From contig JAHFPV010000001.1 of NCBI GenBank assembly GCA_023266575.1, positions 62,001-126,000 of the forward strand: a stretch of 64,000 nucleotides of DNA, in the 5' to 3' direction. The notes below the pieces were generated by a model, which was not told where the DNA came from, made no database searches, and saw only the letters and a list, made by a program, of their open reading frames with translations. Below, piece by piece: positions 42,724 through 53,201 of the stretch (position 1 is the stretch's first letter; each line of letters opens with the position of its first letter). A program made the translations under genes and the position numbers. Source of the DNA: Sphingobium sp. Lineage in GTDB: Bacteria > Pseudomonadota > Alphaproteobacteria > Sphingomonadales > Sphingomonadaceae.

Positions 42724-45700
42724 TTACCGCCCCAGCAGTCCGCGGGCCTGGCCCGCAATCTCCGCCAGCATCGCGACATTGGGGGTTGCCGCCGCTTTGG
42801 CGCGTTGCACAAGGGTGCGGAACTGGCGGATACGCGGACCGCGCTGGATCAGCCAATGTTCGACATGGGCCGAAATATCCTTGCCTTTCCCCTGCGCCAG
42901 GAAATCGAGCCGGACCTGCTGCATGTCGCGGGCGACGCCGGAAATCAGCAGTCGCTCCCACGGGTCGGTCGGTTCCATGCGCGCGGCGGCGGACTGGACC
43001 CAGTCGATGCCCACTGCTTCGCCCAGATGGGTGAAGGCGCGGGTCAGCGCGATTTCATCCACGCCCATCTTTCCGGCCAGCGCTGCGATGCCGACCGCAC
43101 CGTCTAGCTTGAACAGCCCCGCCGTGCGCCGCGCCAACGCCTCTGGCGCGCCAAGCGCCAGCAGCCTGTCCGTCACCGCATTGGTGCGTCGCTGCGCCTC
43201 GCTGGTCAGCAGATCATCGACCTGCGCCGCCAGTGATCCGACGCCCTGGGTCAGTGCCGTCAGACCTGCGCTGGGCAGCGTGCCCGCCGGCTGGCTGCGC
43301 AAGATATCGGCAATCTGCGCCCGCATCCCGCCGGCAATATCGCCGAACAGGGCAAGACGCGCGCTTTCCGCCATATCGGCCGCGTCAATGTCTGCCCATA
43401 GCGTGCCAATGTCATAGAGCCGCTCGGCGATCAGGAAGGCGCTGGCCATGTCGCCCAGCGAACAGCCTTCCTCCTCCACAAGTTCGAACGGATGAATGAG
43501 GCCCAGCCGGTTGACGATGCGGTTGGCGACCTTTGTGGCGATAATCTCTTTGCGCAGGGCATGGGCAGCGATCGCGTCAGCTTCCTTCTCCTGCATCGCA
43601 GCGGGGAAGGCGGCCATCAGCTCGCCGGTCATGCTTTCATCGCTGGCGAGGTCGCCTTGTTCGATCGCGTCCTGCAAGGTCAGCTTGGCGGTGGACAGCA
43701 GCACGGCCAGTTCCGGCCGGGTCAGCCCCTGTCCATCCTGTCCGCGCCGCAGCAACTGGTCATTGGCGGCAAGTCCTTCAACCTGCCGGTCCAGTCGCCC
43801 GCTTTCCTCGAACGTCTCGATCAGCCGCACATAGCTTGCCAGATCCGCCGCGCCGCCACTTTCGGCAATCGACAGGCCAAGCGCCTGCAAGCGGTTATCC
43901 TCCAGCACGATCGCGCCGACCGCATCGGTCATGCTTTCCAGCAGGGCATTGCGCTCCTCGAACGGCAGGCGGCCCTCGGCCATCTCCTTGTTGAGGGCAA
44001 TCTTGATATTGACCTCATTATCCGAACAATCGACGCCTGCGCTATTGTCGATGAAATCGGTGTTGATCCGCCCACCGCGCAGCGAAAAGGCGATGCGCCC
44101 CGCCTGTGTCGTGCCCAGATTGGCGCCTTCGCCAATCACCTTGACCCGCAGCTGCTCGGCATTGACGCGCAGCCGGTCATTGGCCGGGTCACCGACATCG
44201 CCATGGCTCTGCGCTGCCGCTTTCACATAGGTGCCTATGCCACCGAACCAGAGCAGGTCGGCAGGGGCTTTGAGGATCGCGGAAATGAGTGCGGTCGGCT
44301 CCATCTCCGCTTCCGTCACGCCCAGTATCGCCTGGATTTCCGGGGTCAGCGGGATGCTCTTGAGCGCGCGGGAAAACACCCCGCCGCCCTTGGAGATCAG
44401 CGCCTTGTCATAATCCTCCCAGCTCGACCGGGGCAGCTGGAACAGCCGGTTACGCTCCTCCCAGCTCTTGCCCGGATCGGGCGCGGGGTCGAAGAAGATG
44501 TGGCGATGGTCGAACGCGGCGACCAGCTTGATCGCCTTGCTGAGCAGCATCCCGTTGCCGAACACGTCGCCCGACATGTCGCCACAGCCCACGACGCTGA
44601 CCGGCTCACTCTGCACATCAACGCCCATTTCGGCAAAGTGGCGCTGCACCGAAATCCATGCGCCACGCGCGGTGATGCCCATCGCCTTATGGTCGTAACC
44701 ATTGGACCCGCCGCTGGCAAAGGCGTCGCCCAGCCAGAATTTGCGGTCGAGCGCGATGGCATTGGCTACGTCGCTGAAAGTGGCGGTCCCCTTGTCGGCG
44801 GCGACCACGAAATAGGGGTCGTCGCCGTCGCGCACCACGACTTGCGCGGGATGCTTCACATGGTCGTTGACGATATTGTCGGTGACCGACAGCAGCGCGC
44901 GGATGAAGATGCGATAGCTTTCGGTGCCTTCCGCCAGCCAGGCGTCGCGATCGACCTGGGGGCTTGGCAATTGCTTGGGATAGAAGCCGCCCTTGGCCCC
45001 GGTCGGCACGATCACGGCGTTCTTGACCCGCTGGGCCTTCATCAGGCCAAGGATTTCGGTGCGGAAATCGTCGCGCCGGTCGGACCAGCGCAGCCCGCCG
45101 CGCGCCACGGGGCCGGCGCGCAGATGGATGCCTTCGACCCGCGGGCTATAGACCCAGATTTCGCGCCATGGCAGCGGCGCGGGCAGGCCGGGCACCTGCG
45201 CACTGTCCAGCTTGAACGCCAGCGCCTCGACCGCTGCCTTGCTGAAGAAATTGGTGCGCAGCGTTGCGCTGATGACCGCGCGCAACAGGCGCAACACCCG
45301 GTCCTCGTCAATTGCCGTGACCGCTTCGAGTCCGGCGTCGATCGCGGCCTGCGCCTCTGCCACCCGCGCGTCCGCGCCATCGCGCGCGGCGGGATCGTGC
45401 AGCGCTTCGAACAGGGTGATCAGATTGACCGCAACCCCCTGCGCCCGGCGCAGCGTTTCGGCAAAGGTCGCCATGCCATAGGCCATGCCGGTCTGGCGCA
45501 GATAGCGGAACAGCGCGCGGAACAGCACCACCGATCGCGGGGTCAGTCCGGCGGTGACGATCAGTTCGTTGAACCGGTCATTTTCCGCCCGGCCTTCCAG
45601 CACCTGGGCGATCGCTTCGGTGACTATGTCGGCGCGGGCCACGACGCCCTGCGCATCGCCGCCCGCGGGCAGTTCCAGCACGAAACGCTGGACATGACCC

Positions 45701-47388
45701 AGCGCGCCGCCATCAATCGCCGTCGTCATTTCCTCGATCACGCGGAAACCGAAATTCTCGAACGCCGGGACCACTTCGGACAAAGCGATCGTCACATGGC
45801 TGTAGAGTTTGAGCCGCAGCCGTTCGGCGCTGTCCTCCGGGTTGCGATAGATGCGGATCGCCTTGTCGCCCGGACCGGACAGACCGTGGATCAGGCGAAT
45901 GTCGATCGCCGCTTCGGCTGGCCCCGCGCCATTGCGATAGACCGCCGGGAAGCCCCCGGCGTAACGCTGCGCCAGCGCGGCGGCGCGGCCCGGCTCTTCG
46001 GTCTGGGTCAGCGCTTCCTCGACAGCGGGCAGCCAGCCACGCACCATTTGCTTCAATTGATGGTCCAGCGCCACATCGTCCGGCACCACGCCGCCTTCGC
46101 GCAGGTCGAGCGTGATGCGCAGCAGCGCGAGGCCACCTTCCTCCAGCGCGATCGACCAGCTGAGCACCGGGCCATTGGCGGCTTCCGACAGCATGTCCTG
46201 CACCGCTACCCGTCGCGCGGTCGACAATTCGTCGCGCGGCAACCAGACGAAGGCGTAGAGATGCCGCGCCAGCGCACTGGTCGCCAGCGCCAGCTTGGGC
46301 CGGGGCCGGTCGGTCAGCGACATGAAGGTCAGCGCCAGCCGCTCCAGCGTCTCGCGATCGAAACCGATGGTAATGTCATGGGGCAGGGCGGTCAGCGCAT
46401 GGGCCAGCGTCTTGCCCGCATGGCCCGCGGGATCGAAGCCGAACTTGTCCATCAGATTCGACAAGGTCGAACGCAGCAACGGCACCTTGTCCGGCGTCGC
46501 CGACAGGCCCGAACTGGTCCACATGCCCGCATGGATCGACAGCGCCTTGACCTCGCGCCCTTCGCGCACGGGGACGATGATCAGGTCGAGCAGCACATGG
46601 CGATGGATGCGCGAGATGCGGCTGGACTTGATGATCAGCGGCGTGCGCTTGCCTTCCTCGAACCAGACGAACGCCGCCTCCAGCGATGCGGGCGCGATCA
46701 GCGTCTTGTCGCGCAGGGTGCAGATGCCCAGCCGCGACTGGGTGGTGCCGTCGCGGTTGCACAGCTCATGCCCGGTCTGGGTGAAATGGCGCGCCAGGAA
46801 CCAGCGCAGCAGCGCCGCGCCTTCCTCGTCCGGCACCGCGTCGGCGTCCGCCGCCATCGCCGCCTGCATCGGCGCCCAGTCGGCCACCGCCGCCCGCACA
46901 TCGGTCAGCGTATCGCGCAGCGCCTTTTCCAGCCCCCGGCGCGCCTTGGCGTCGGCCCGGTCAGCCTCGATATAAATCATCGATTCGCGGCGCGCGCCCG
47001 GCACGTCATCGTCCAGGATCGCGGCGAGCGTTCCGTCGGCATGGCGCGTCACCGACAGGACTGGGTGCAACAGGCGGTGGATGGTGATGTCGGCGGCGGC
47101 CAGCGTGTTGGCGATGCTGTCGACCAGGAAGGGCATGTCGTCATTGACGATCGCGATCCGCATGTAGCGGCCATTGGCGCCTTCGCCCAGCGTCTCGACC
47201 ATGATCGCGGCGTCGCCCGGCTTGCGCCCGTTGGCGGTGCGGCCCAGGAAGGCGGCGGCGGCCGCTATGCCCTGCTCGTCCAGTCCTTCGCGTTCGCCGG
47301 GCAAGGCACCCCGCTCCAGCGCTGCCTCCAGCGCCTCCCGGATGAACGTATCGACTTCCTTGATGTTCGCGTCCGCCAGCGCCGTCAT
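42724..47388 (-). CDS. gdh2: NAD-specific glutamate dehydrogenase, large (180-kDa) type
   Basis: 1554 residues, typical of the large bacterial NAD-GDH, which converts glutamate to 2-oxoglutarate and ammonia and serves catabolism. A long N-terminal regulatory region (ACT-like segments; MRIAIVNDDMPFLVDSIANT) precedes the catalytic core with GPVARGGLRWSDRRDDFRTE, MKAQRVKNAVIVPTGAKGG and VVAADKGTATFSDVAN. The NAD-binding part follows (GVDVQSEPVSVVGCGDMSGD). Then comes a long helical C-terminus. The stop lies 83 bp from attR, so the island integrated just beyond its 3' end. No regulator is adjacent. Confidence 0.97.
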   Translation of the reverse strand: MTALADANIKEVDTFIREALEAALERGALPGEREGLDEQGIAAAAAFLGRTANGRKPGDAAIMVETLGEGANGRYMRIAIVNDDMPFLVDSIANTLAAADITIHRLLHPVLSVTRHADGTLAAILDDDVPGARRESMIYIEADRADAKARRGLEKALRDTLTDVRAAVADWAPMQAAMAADADAVPDEEGAALLRWFLARHFTQTGHELCNRDGTTQSRLGICTLRDKTLIAPASLEAAFVWFEEGKRTPLIIKSSRISRIHRHVLLDLIIVPVREGREVKALSIHAGMWTSSGLSATPDKVPLLRSTLSNLMDKFGFDPAGHAGKTLAHALTALPHDITIGFDRETLERLALTFMSLTDRPRPKLALATSALARHLYAFVWLPRDELSTARRVAVQDMLSEAANGPVLSWSIALEEGGLALLRITLDLREGGVVPDDVALDHQLKQMVRGWLPAVEEALTQTEEPGRAAALAQRYAGGFPAVYRNGAGPAEAAIDIRLIHGLSGPGDKAIRIYRNPEDSAERLRLKLYSHVTIALSEVVPAFENFGFRVIEEMTTAIDGGALGHVQRFVLELPAGGDAQGVVARADIVTEAIAQVLEGRAENDRFNELIVTAGLTPRSVVLFRALFRYLRQTGMAYGMATFAETLRRAQGVAVNLITLFEALHDPAARDGADARVAEAQAAIDAGLEAVTAIDEDRVLRLLRAVISATLRTNFFSKAAVEALAFKLDSAQVPGLPAPLPWREIWVYSPRVEGIHLRAGPVARGGLRWSDRRDDFRTEILGLMKAQRVKNAVIVPTGAKGGFYPKQLPSPQVDRDAWLAEGTESYRIFIRALLSVTDNIVNDHVKHPAQVVVRDGDDPYFVVAADKGTATFSDVANAIALDRKFWLGDAFASGGSNGYDHKAMGITARGAWISVQRHFAEMGVDVQSEPVSVVGCGDMSGDVFGNGMLLSKAIKLVAAFDHRHIFFDPAPDPGKSWEERNRLFQLPRSSWEDYDKALISKGGGVFSRALKSIPLTPEIQAILGVTEAEMEPTALISAILKAPADLLWFGGIGTYVKAAAQSHGDVGDPANDRLRVNAEQLRVKVIGEGANLGTTQAGRIAFSLRGGRINTDFIDNSAGVDCSDNEVNIKIALNKEMAEGRLPFEERNALLESMTDAVGAIVLEDNRLQALGLSIAESGGAADLASYVRLIETFEESGRLDRQVEGLAANDQLLRRGQDGQGLTRPELAVLLSTAKLTLQDAIEQGDLASDESMTGELMAAFPAAMQEKEADAIAAHALRKEIIATKVANRIVNRLGLIHPFELVEEEGCSLGDMASAFLIAERLYDIGTLWADIDAADMAESARLALFGDIAGGMRAQIADILRSQPAGTLPSAGLTALTQGVGSLAAQVDDLLTSEAQRRTNAVTDRLLALGAPEALARRTAGLFKLDGAVGIAALAGKMGVDEIALTRAFTHLGEAVGIDWVQSAAARMEPTDPWERLLISGVARDMQQVRLDFLAQGKGKDISAHVEHWLIQRGPRIRQFRTLVQRAKAAATPNVAMLAEIAGQARGLLGR

Positions 47389-47809
47389 TCGCCTAACCTC
47401 TCACGCGGGCTTGTCCCGCTTGGAATTGAACGGAGGAGACGCTGGATCGCCGCCATGCGACTCCTCGGCTTTTGACCGTCTATATGCCTCCGCCCATGGG
47501 GAGGCTCAACCCTGTTTGTGAAATAAAGTGTCTTAGCGTTGAAATAATATGATGCAGCGCAACATGCCCCGCGCGTGGTGGCGGGGCAGATGGTGGCGCG
47601 ACTATCGGCCAGCCCGCGCCGCATGTCGAGCGCGGATAAGGGCGCTTCTGGAGCATTTTCCCGCGATCCGCGCCGACCGGGCAGCGCGTCGTGCCGTATT
47701 GGCATCCTTGCTCACGATGTGCGATTTCCGGCACATGTGAATAATGCGATTTCGAAGCCAGGATTAGGATAGGATGATCTGTTCGCTCATAAGTTGGTAT
47801 GAGTTGGGC
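47389..47809. other. Intergenic region upstream of glutamate dehydrogenase
   Basis: 421 bp without a supportable gene. A 63-residue open frame at 47549-47740 is arginine/alanine-rich and has no visible ribosome site. The right part grades into AT-rich DNA from about 47750, the left edge of the acquired segment. It must contain the glutamate dehydrogenase promoter. Confidence 0.6.
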
Positions 47810-48979
47810 CTAACCCTTGTCACAACTTGCGGGTGCCAAATTGCCCCGTTTTGAGGGTTTTATTAGTTGTAAGGTATCTCTTAAGGTGGCCCATCGTGGC
47901 CATATTTGGTTAAGATAGCTCAAATAATAATCCATAATTTTCGGCATGTCTGTTACACTATTACCTGTAATCAGTACAGCTGCAGATAGCATTCCGAAAT
48001 AAAACTCAACAATTTTCTTATAAGGATTATCAGAAAGTTGATGATGGCGCAAAAATTCTGCTATAGTTAGCTGGGTGCACCAAGATCTAATATCAGAACT
48101 GGAATGGGTGTTATTAAAAGTATAATATTCACTATCGCGGTGAGGAATTGCATCGTCGCCGAGGAACATAAGAAATGAACACACTAAAGAAAATTCTGCT
48201 AAAGCTTCGGGATTGTTAGCCGAAAATTTGAGAAACTCCGGTGCTTTTGAATACCGATTATTCATAGTACTCTGTACCATATTCAACCAGCCAATTGCCG
48301 CGAAAGCGTCAGCGTCAAATTCCAGAGTGTTTTGGGTTCTCAAGGATGAGATTTCATCCGCAAACAAAGGAATTCCATCCATGTAAAGGAAATCATTTTT
48401 AGATAATATAAAATCTAAATGACCATTTAAGATATGGCCAATTTCATGGAATATCACCGTCCCAAATGTTCCGCACAATAATTTGAAAATTGAAGGGTCT
48501 TTACTAGTTATGATATCTGGTATCCCATCATATCTGGGCAGATTTTTATAATTTTGTTCTGTTATTGTATCGTGCAAGTCATTTGATATGCCAGTGAATT
48601 TTTTTCCTGCTTCGGTGCATGGCCATATGCTGCAATTCCTAAGTAGTAAGCCAATAAGTCCACTAAAATAACAAATGACATATCTATCTTTTATTTTTGC
48701 GCAAAACGCATTGGACAATTGATCGGAATCTATAAAACAAATATTTATATTTGATTTACATTCCCATGTAATTTTGCAAAAATTAATAATATTGTCTGCA
48801 AGATTGCATAGGACGGCATTTATAGGTGAAAAATGATAAATGTCTTGATGGCTTATTATTTTACCTATAATTCCCTTTTTGATCATTATTTGTTCGACAT
48901 CTCCAAATCTATTATCAGGCAGATAGTATTGAAAATAATGACCAAATGATCCTGAATATTCGTCATCAGATATATTCAT
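47810..48979 (-). CDS. Putative zinc metallopeptidase in AT-rich foreign DNA
   Basis: 389 residues, ATG 48979. A metallopeptidase motif is clear: FHEIGHILNGH (HExxH at 178-182) and a downstream acidic ligand candidate EFDADAFAAIGW (220-231), the arrangement of M48/ImmA-like zincins. A hydrophobic stretch lies near 101-113; no signal peptide. No close family is recognised. Composition is drastically AT-rich (bases 48721-48780 have 14 G+C of 60) and codons such as AAA, ATA and TTA dominate, unlike all neighbours, so it was acquired recently. It stands alone between glutamate dehydrogenase and uvrA. Orphan proteases of this type include phage-exclusion and regulator-cleaving enzymes, but that role is inference. 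Confidence 0.85.
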   Translation of the reverse strand: MNISDDEYSGSFGHYFQYYLPDNRFGDVEQIMIKKGIIGKIISHQDIYHFSPINAVLCNLADNIINFCKITWECKSNINICFIDSDQLSNAFCAKIKDRYVICYFSGLIGLLLRNCSIWPCTEAGKKFTGISNDLHDTITEQNYKNLPRYDGIPDIITSKDPSIFKLLCGTFGTVIFHEIGHILNGHLDFILSKNDFLYMDGIPLFADEISSLRTQNTLEFDADAFAAIGWLNMVQSTMNNRYSKAPEFLKFSANNPEALAEFSLVCSFLMFLGDDAIPHRDSEYYTFNNTHSSSDIRSWCTQLTIAEFLRHHQLSDNPYKKIVEFYFGMLSAAVLITGNSVTDMPKIMDYYLSYLNQIWPRWATLRDTLQLIKPSKRGNLAPASCDKG

Positions 48980-49223
48980 TTAAATAATTCCCGAAAATAT
49001 TATGACGAAATTCAATTAATATCACAGAAATTTTTATAAATATTCTCTATTTATAACTATAATCTGCATAATTTTTCTGCAAAATATCGAATAATTCGCT
49101 GAATATTTTATCGAAAAATTCTGCTAATCAAATGAATACGCATGGCATTATTTAATTTCATGCGTATTAAATATAGTATCGCATTAATGACCGCACGCGC
49201 ATCATTACCTTTTATGGCATGTC
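48980..49223. other. AT-rich non-coding segment with perfect 10-bp inverted repeat
   Basis: 244 bp of very AT-rich sequence upstream of the metallopeptidase gene and downstream of uvrA. It holds AATACGCATG/CATGCGTATT (49135-49144 and 49159-49168), a hairpin with 14-nt loop, plus imperfect repeats of AAAAATTCTGC/AATTTTTCTGC type near 49066-49125. It likely contains the promoter of the metallopeptidase gene. No integrase or transposase end is visible. Confidence 0.7.
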
Positions 49224-52200
49224 TTACTTCGCTGTCCTTGAAACGGATTTCTGGTTGGGCGCGCCAACGCTGTCGGATGGTCTCGATGCGCTCAAATGAC
49301 CAGAATCCGGTCGCTCTGCTTCCCTTGCCTTCGAGTTGGACAAAAGGGGGGCAAGATAATAGCCGGTGAAACTGCGTGGCTCCTTCGCGACCTTTTCCGG
49401 CGTGCCTTCCGCCACAACCTCGCCGCCCTTGACGCCGCCTTCCGGTCCCATGTCGATGATCCAGTCCGCCGTCTTGATGACGTCCAAATTGTGTTCGATC
49501 ACGACGACGCTGTTGCCCTGGTCGACCAGCGCGTGGAGGACTTCGAGCAGTTTGCGGACATCTTCGAAATGCAGGCCGGTGGTGGGTTCGTCCAGGATAT
49601 AGAGGGTCTGGCCGGTGGCTCTGCGGGCGAGTTCCTTGGCGAGTTTGACGCGCTGGGCTTCGCCGCCCGACAGGGTCGTGGCCTGCTGGCCGACCTTGAC
49701 ATAGCCCAGGCCCACTTCGGCGAGCATGGCCATCTTGTCGCGGATGGGCGGGACGGCCTTGAAGAACTCGACCGCATCCTCGACCGTCATGTCCAGCACG
49801 TCGGCGATCGAGTGGCCCTTGAACTTCACCTCCAGCGTTTCGCGATTGTAGCGCGCGCCGTGGCACACGTCGCACGTCACATAGACGTCGGGGAGGAAGT
49901 GCATCTCGATCTTGATCAGGCCGTCGCCGGTGCAGGCTTCGCAGCGGCCGCCCTTGACGTTGAAGCTGAAGCGGCCGGGCTTGTAGCCGCGCGCCTGGCT
50001 TTCGGGGAGGCCCGCGAACCAGTCGCGAATGTTGGTGAAGGCGCCGGTATAGGTAGCCGGGTTGGAGCGGGGGGTGCGGCCGATGGGCGACTGGTCGATG
50101 TCGATCACCTTGTCGCAATGTTCCAGACCCGTCACCTTGTCATGCGCGCCAGCCAGGATGCGCGCGCCGTTCAGCGCGCGGGCGGAGGCGGCGTAGAGCG
50201 TGTCGATGGTGAAGCTGGACTTGCCGGAGCCGGAGACGCCGGTGATGCAGGTGAAGGTGCCGAGCGGGATGCTGGCCGTGACGCCGGTCAGGTTGTTGGC
50301 GCGGGCGTTATGGACGGTGATCTTCTTGCCATTGCCCTTGCGGCGCTTGGCCGGCACGTCGATGCGGCGGGTGCCGTTCAGATAATCGGCGGTGAGGCTG
50401 TTTTTGGCTTTGAGGATTTCAGGCAGCGTGCCTTGGGCCACGATCTGGCCGCCATGGATGCCTGCGCCCGGCCCCATATCGACAATATAGTCGGCGTGGC
50501 GGATTGCGTCCTCGTCATGCTCGACGACGATGACGCTGTTGCCGAGGTCGCGGAGGCGCTTCAGCGTCACGAGCAGCCGGTCATTGTCGCGCTGGTGCAG
50601 CCCGATCGAGGGTTCGTCGAGGACGTAGAGGACGCCGGACAGGCCGCTGCCGATCTGGCTGGCGAGGCGAATGCGCTGGGATTCGCCGCCCGACAGCGTG
50701 CCTGACGTGCGGTCTAGGTTAAGATAATCGAGGCCGACATTGTTGAGGAAGCCGAGGCGCTCGACAATTTCCTTGAGGATGGCCTTGGCGATCTGGTTCT
50801 GCTGGTCATTCAGCTTCTCCGGCATCGCGGTGAAGAAATTGAGCGCGTCCACGACACTGCGGCGGGTGGAGAGGGAGATGTCCTCGCCAGCAATCTTGAC
50901 CGCGAGCGCTTCGGGTTTCAGGCGCGCGCCGTGGCAGGTTTCGCAGGGCTGGGCGCGCTGATATTTGCTGAGTTCCTCGCGCATCCAGGCGGATTCGGTT
51001 TGCAGGAGGCGGCGGTTCAAATTGCCGATGACGCCCTCAAACGCTTTCTTCACCTCATAGCTTTTGCGGCCGTCCATGAATTTCAATGTTACCGGCTTGC
51101 CGCCGGTGCCGTGGAGGATGATGAGCTTCACCTCGCCGGGCAGGTCGGCCCAGGGCGTGTCGAGGCTGAACCCGAATTCGCGGGCGAGCGAGCCGAGGAC
51201 TTGCATATAATAAGGCGAGGGCGGGTTGGATTTGGCCCAGGGGACGACCGCGCCCTTTTTGAGGGACAGGGCTTCGTTGGGGACGACGAGTTCGGGGTCG
51301 AACTCCTGCCGTTCGCCGAGGCCATCGCAGGCGGGGCAGGCACCCATCGGGGCGTTGAAGGAGAAGAGGCGCGGCTCGATCTCCGCGATGGTGAAGCCGC
51401 TGACGGGGCAGGCGAATTTTTCGCTGAACACGATGCGGTTGGCGGGGATGCCGGACCCCTTCATCCTCTTGTCGGCGGCGGGGGCTTCATCCTCGCGGCC
51501 CGGCACGACGCCATCGGCCAGATCCACAAATGCCAGCCCGTCCGCCAGCTTCAGCGCCTGCTCGAAACTGTCGGCCAGGCGGGTGCCCATGTCGGGTTCC
51601 ACGGCCAGGCGGTCGACCACGACTTCGATGTCATGCTTATACTTCTTGTCGAGCGCGGGGGCGTCCTCGATCAGCATCATTTCGCCGTCGATGCGGACGC
51701 GGGTGTAGCCCGCCTTCTGCCATTCGGCCAGTTCCTTGCGATACTCGCCCTTGCGCCCGCGCACGACGGGAGCGAGGAGGTAGAAGCGCGTGCCTTCCGG
51801 CAGCAGCATCACGCGATCGACCATCTGGCTGACGGTCTGGGCGCTGATCGGCAGGCCGGTCGCGGGGCTGTAGGGGATGCCGACGCGCGCCCATAGCAGG
51901 CGCATATAGTCGTAGATTTCGGTGACGGTCGCAACGGTGGAGCGCGGGTTTTTCGACGTGGTTTTCTGCTCGATACTGATCGCGGGGCTTAAGCCCTCGA
52001 TATGCTCGACATCGGGCTTCTGCATCATCTCCAGAAACTGGCGCGCATAGGCGGAGAGCGATTCCACATAGCGCCGCTGCCCTTCGGCATAGATGGTGTC
52101 GAAGGCGAGCGAACTTTTGCCCGATCCCGACAGGCCGGTGATGACGATCAGGCTGTCGCGCGGCAGATCGACATCGACGCCCTTGAGATTATGCTCGCGC

Positions 52201-52232
52201 GCGCCGCGGACGGATATGTGGGTCAGACTCAT
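49224..52232 (-). CDS. uvrA: Excinuclease ABC subunit A
   Basis: 1002 residues. UvrA scans DNA for damage and loads UvrB in nucleotide excision repair. Two ABC ATPase modules are present: Walker [21 protein letters not shown] near the N-terminus and [18 protein letters not shown] in the second. Signatures [16 protein letters not shown] and [16 protein letters not shown] and zinc modules ([44 protein letters not shown]) are all there. Start ATG 52232 ([14 protein letters not shown]). The usual end around GYYLAPLL is followed by ~37 non-family residues ([14 protein letters not shown]...), beside the AT-rich segment. Confidence 0.98.
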   Translation of the reverse strand: MSLTHISVRGAREHNLKGVDVDLPRDSLIVITGLSGSGKSSLAFDTIYAEGQRRYVESLSAYARQFLEMMQKPDVEHIEGLSPAISIEQKTTSKNPRSTVATVTEIYDYMRLLWARVGIPYSPATGLPISAQTVSQMVDRVMLLPEGTRFYLLAPVVRGRKGEYRKELAEWQKAGYTRVRIDGEMMLIEDAPALDKKYKHDIEVVVDRLAVEPDMGTRLADSFEQALKLADGLAFVDLADGVVPGREDEAPAADKRMKGSGIPANRIVFSEKFACPVSGFTIAEIEPRLFSFNAPMGACPACDGLGERQEFDPELVVPNEALSLKKGAVVPWAKSNPPSPYYMQVLGSLAREFGFSLDTPWADLPGEVKLIILHGTGGKPVTLKFMDGRKSYEVKKAFEGVIGNLNRRLLQTESAWMREELSKYQRAQPCETCHGARLKPEALAVKIAGEDISLSTRRSVVDALNFFTAMPEKLNDQQNQIAKAILKEIVERLGFLNNVGLDYLNLDRTSGTLSGGESQRIRLASQIGSGLSGVLYVLDEPSIGLHQRDNDRLLVTLKRLRDLGNSVIVVEHDEDAIRHADYIVDMGPGAGIHGGQIVAQGTLPEILKAKNSLTADYLNGTRRIDVPAKRRKGNGKKITVHNARANNLTGVTASIPLGTFTCITGVSGSGKSSFTIDTLYAASARALNGARILAGAHDKVTGLEHCDKVIDIDQSPIGRTPRSNPATYTGAFTNIRDWFAGLPESQARGYKPGRFSFNVKGGRCEACTGDGLIKIEMHFLPDVYVTCDVCHGARYNRETLEVKFKGHSIADVLDMTVEDAVEFFKAVPPIRDKMAMLAEVGLGYVKVGQQATTLSGGEAQRVKLAKELARRATGQTLYILDEPTTGLHFEDVRKLLEVLHALVDQGNSVVVIEHNLDVIKTADWIIDMGPEGGVKGGEVVAEGTPEKVAKEPRSFTGYYLAPLLSNSKAREAERPDSGHLSASRPSDSVGAPNQKSVSRTAK

Positions 52233-52680
52233 GGGGCGTGTTGTTCCAGATTTGTTCTGATCCGGCAAGACCATCTGCCAGTCGCCCCGACAGATGGGGC
52301 GAGGGCAAGGATTTGAGAAGGGAAAATCCGCAGCGTGGGGCGGAAAGAGGCTTGTCCTGCACCAAAGACATGGGCGCGCGGTCAGATGCTATGTCGGATT
52401 TTCTTAGCCATGACGTAGCGTTATCGGCCCAAGTCGAGGGTGCGCTGGCTATCGCTGGATGGCCGCCGTTGGACGCATGATGTCGTTGGTGGACGCAGGT
52501 TGACGGTTTGTCGCCCGATCATGCTGCCGGGCGTGTTGCGGGGGCAGATTGTCGAACGGTGGGTTCGCGCCGCCGTGTTGGAGCTATGATGGGCGTCATG
52601 CAGGATACGGTTACGCGAATGTCGCACCGTCTTTCCCGCAACAGTTTATAGCGATCCCGGTGCCCGACAGCATCCTGGAT

Positions 52681-52715
52681 ACGCCCCCGGCCATCCCTTG
52701 CGCCGGGGGCGTTTT
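52681..52715 (+). terminator. Orphan intrinsic terminator
   Basis: Perfect 11-bp stem ACGCCCCCGGC/GCCGGGGGCGT with a 10-nt loop, followed by TTTT. No credible gene lies upstream on the plus strand within 440 bp, so it may end a non-coding RNA. Confidence 0.8.
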
Positions 52716-52765
52716 ACAAAGCCAATCGACAATTAGCCCATGTGGGCCTGCAAAGCGCGATTTTC

Positions 52766-52812
52766 TGCGCTCCGGTGCTCACCTACTTTGAGTAGGCTGC
52801 GCTCCGGTGCTC
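52766..52812. repeat. Direct repeats TGCGCTCCGGTGCTC flanking a small palindrome
   Basis: Two identical 15-bp copies (52766-52780 and 52798-52812) lie either side of CCTACTTTGAGTAGG (52782-52796). This compact motif is 47 bp long and sits in non-coding DNA. Confidence 0.85.
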
Positions 52813-53201
52813 CAAAATCACACTTTTCGCCTCCACCTGAACTCACTGTCGATCGGCTCTGGCTTGCTTTCCGCTCCGAACGAGCCTTCCCCAAACATAA
52901 TAGTTATGAGCGTGGGCTTTCCGTTACGGCAGATGTCGTTTGGCGGGGCGGTGATGTCGTTCGTCGCGCTGTTTGTCTGTGCCGCGCGGCGCTTTGTCGA
53001 TGGCAGTGTCGTTGGCCGATGCGGGGTGCTGCCGGTCGAAGTGGGCGGGCGCGCTGACCGCCATGCGCCTAAACAGGGTGGGCGAACGGGAGACGGCGCC
53101 GCCCCCAAATGACCCTAAGGCCCGCCCCGTTCGCACCCGAACCGCCGCCAGCCCCTAACAGGCAGCGGCCGGGCCACAGCAGATTTTGAGGAGACAAGCC
53201 G

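Larger units (their letters stand above)
52233..53201. other. 969-bp gene-poor region between uvrA and urcA
   Basis: Several short overlapping open frames exist on both strands, but none has a convincing ribosome site, domain or hydrophobic pattern. The region contains an orphan terminator (52681-52715), paired direct repeats (52766-52812) and the uvrA promoter. A small RNA ending at the terminator is possible. A sphingomonad ssb gene often lies near uvrA but is not here. Confidence 0.6.

Noticed and set aside
43492-47475. Very long open frame (1327 codons) on the plus strand
   Set aside because: It is exactly antisense to the glutamate dehydrogenase gene, has Arg/Gly/His-rich composition typical of a GC-rich shadow frame and no domain.
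47549-47740. Small arginine/alanine-rich ORF upstream of glutamate dehydrogenase
   Set aside because: No ribosome site, no conserved pattern, and composition expected from random GC-rich sequence.
49108-49350. Minus-strand frame continuing past the uvrA stop with sequence such as NDARAVINAILYLIRMKL
   Set aside because: It is a second reading frame of uvrA that runs on into AT-rich DNA; no independent start or family match. Kept only as part of the uvrA-tail observation.
49296-50705. 469-codon plus-strand open frame opposite uvrA
   Set aside because: Antisense shadow of uvrA, whose own motifs are intact.
52807-53112. Overlapping open frames in the uvrA-urcA gap
   Set aside because: Frames on both strands are equally open and none has a credible start signal or domain.
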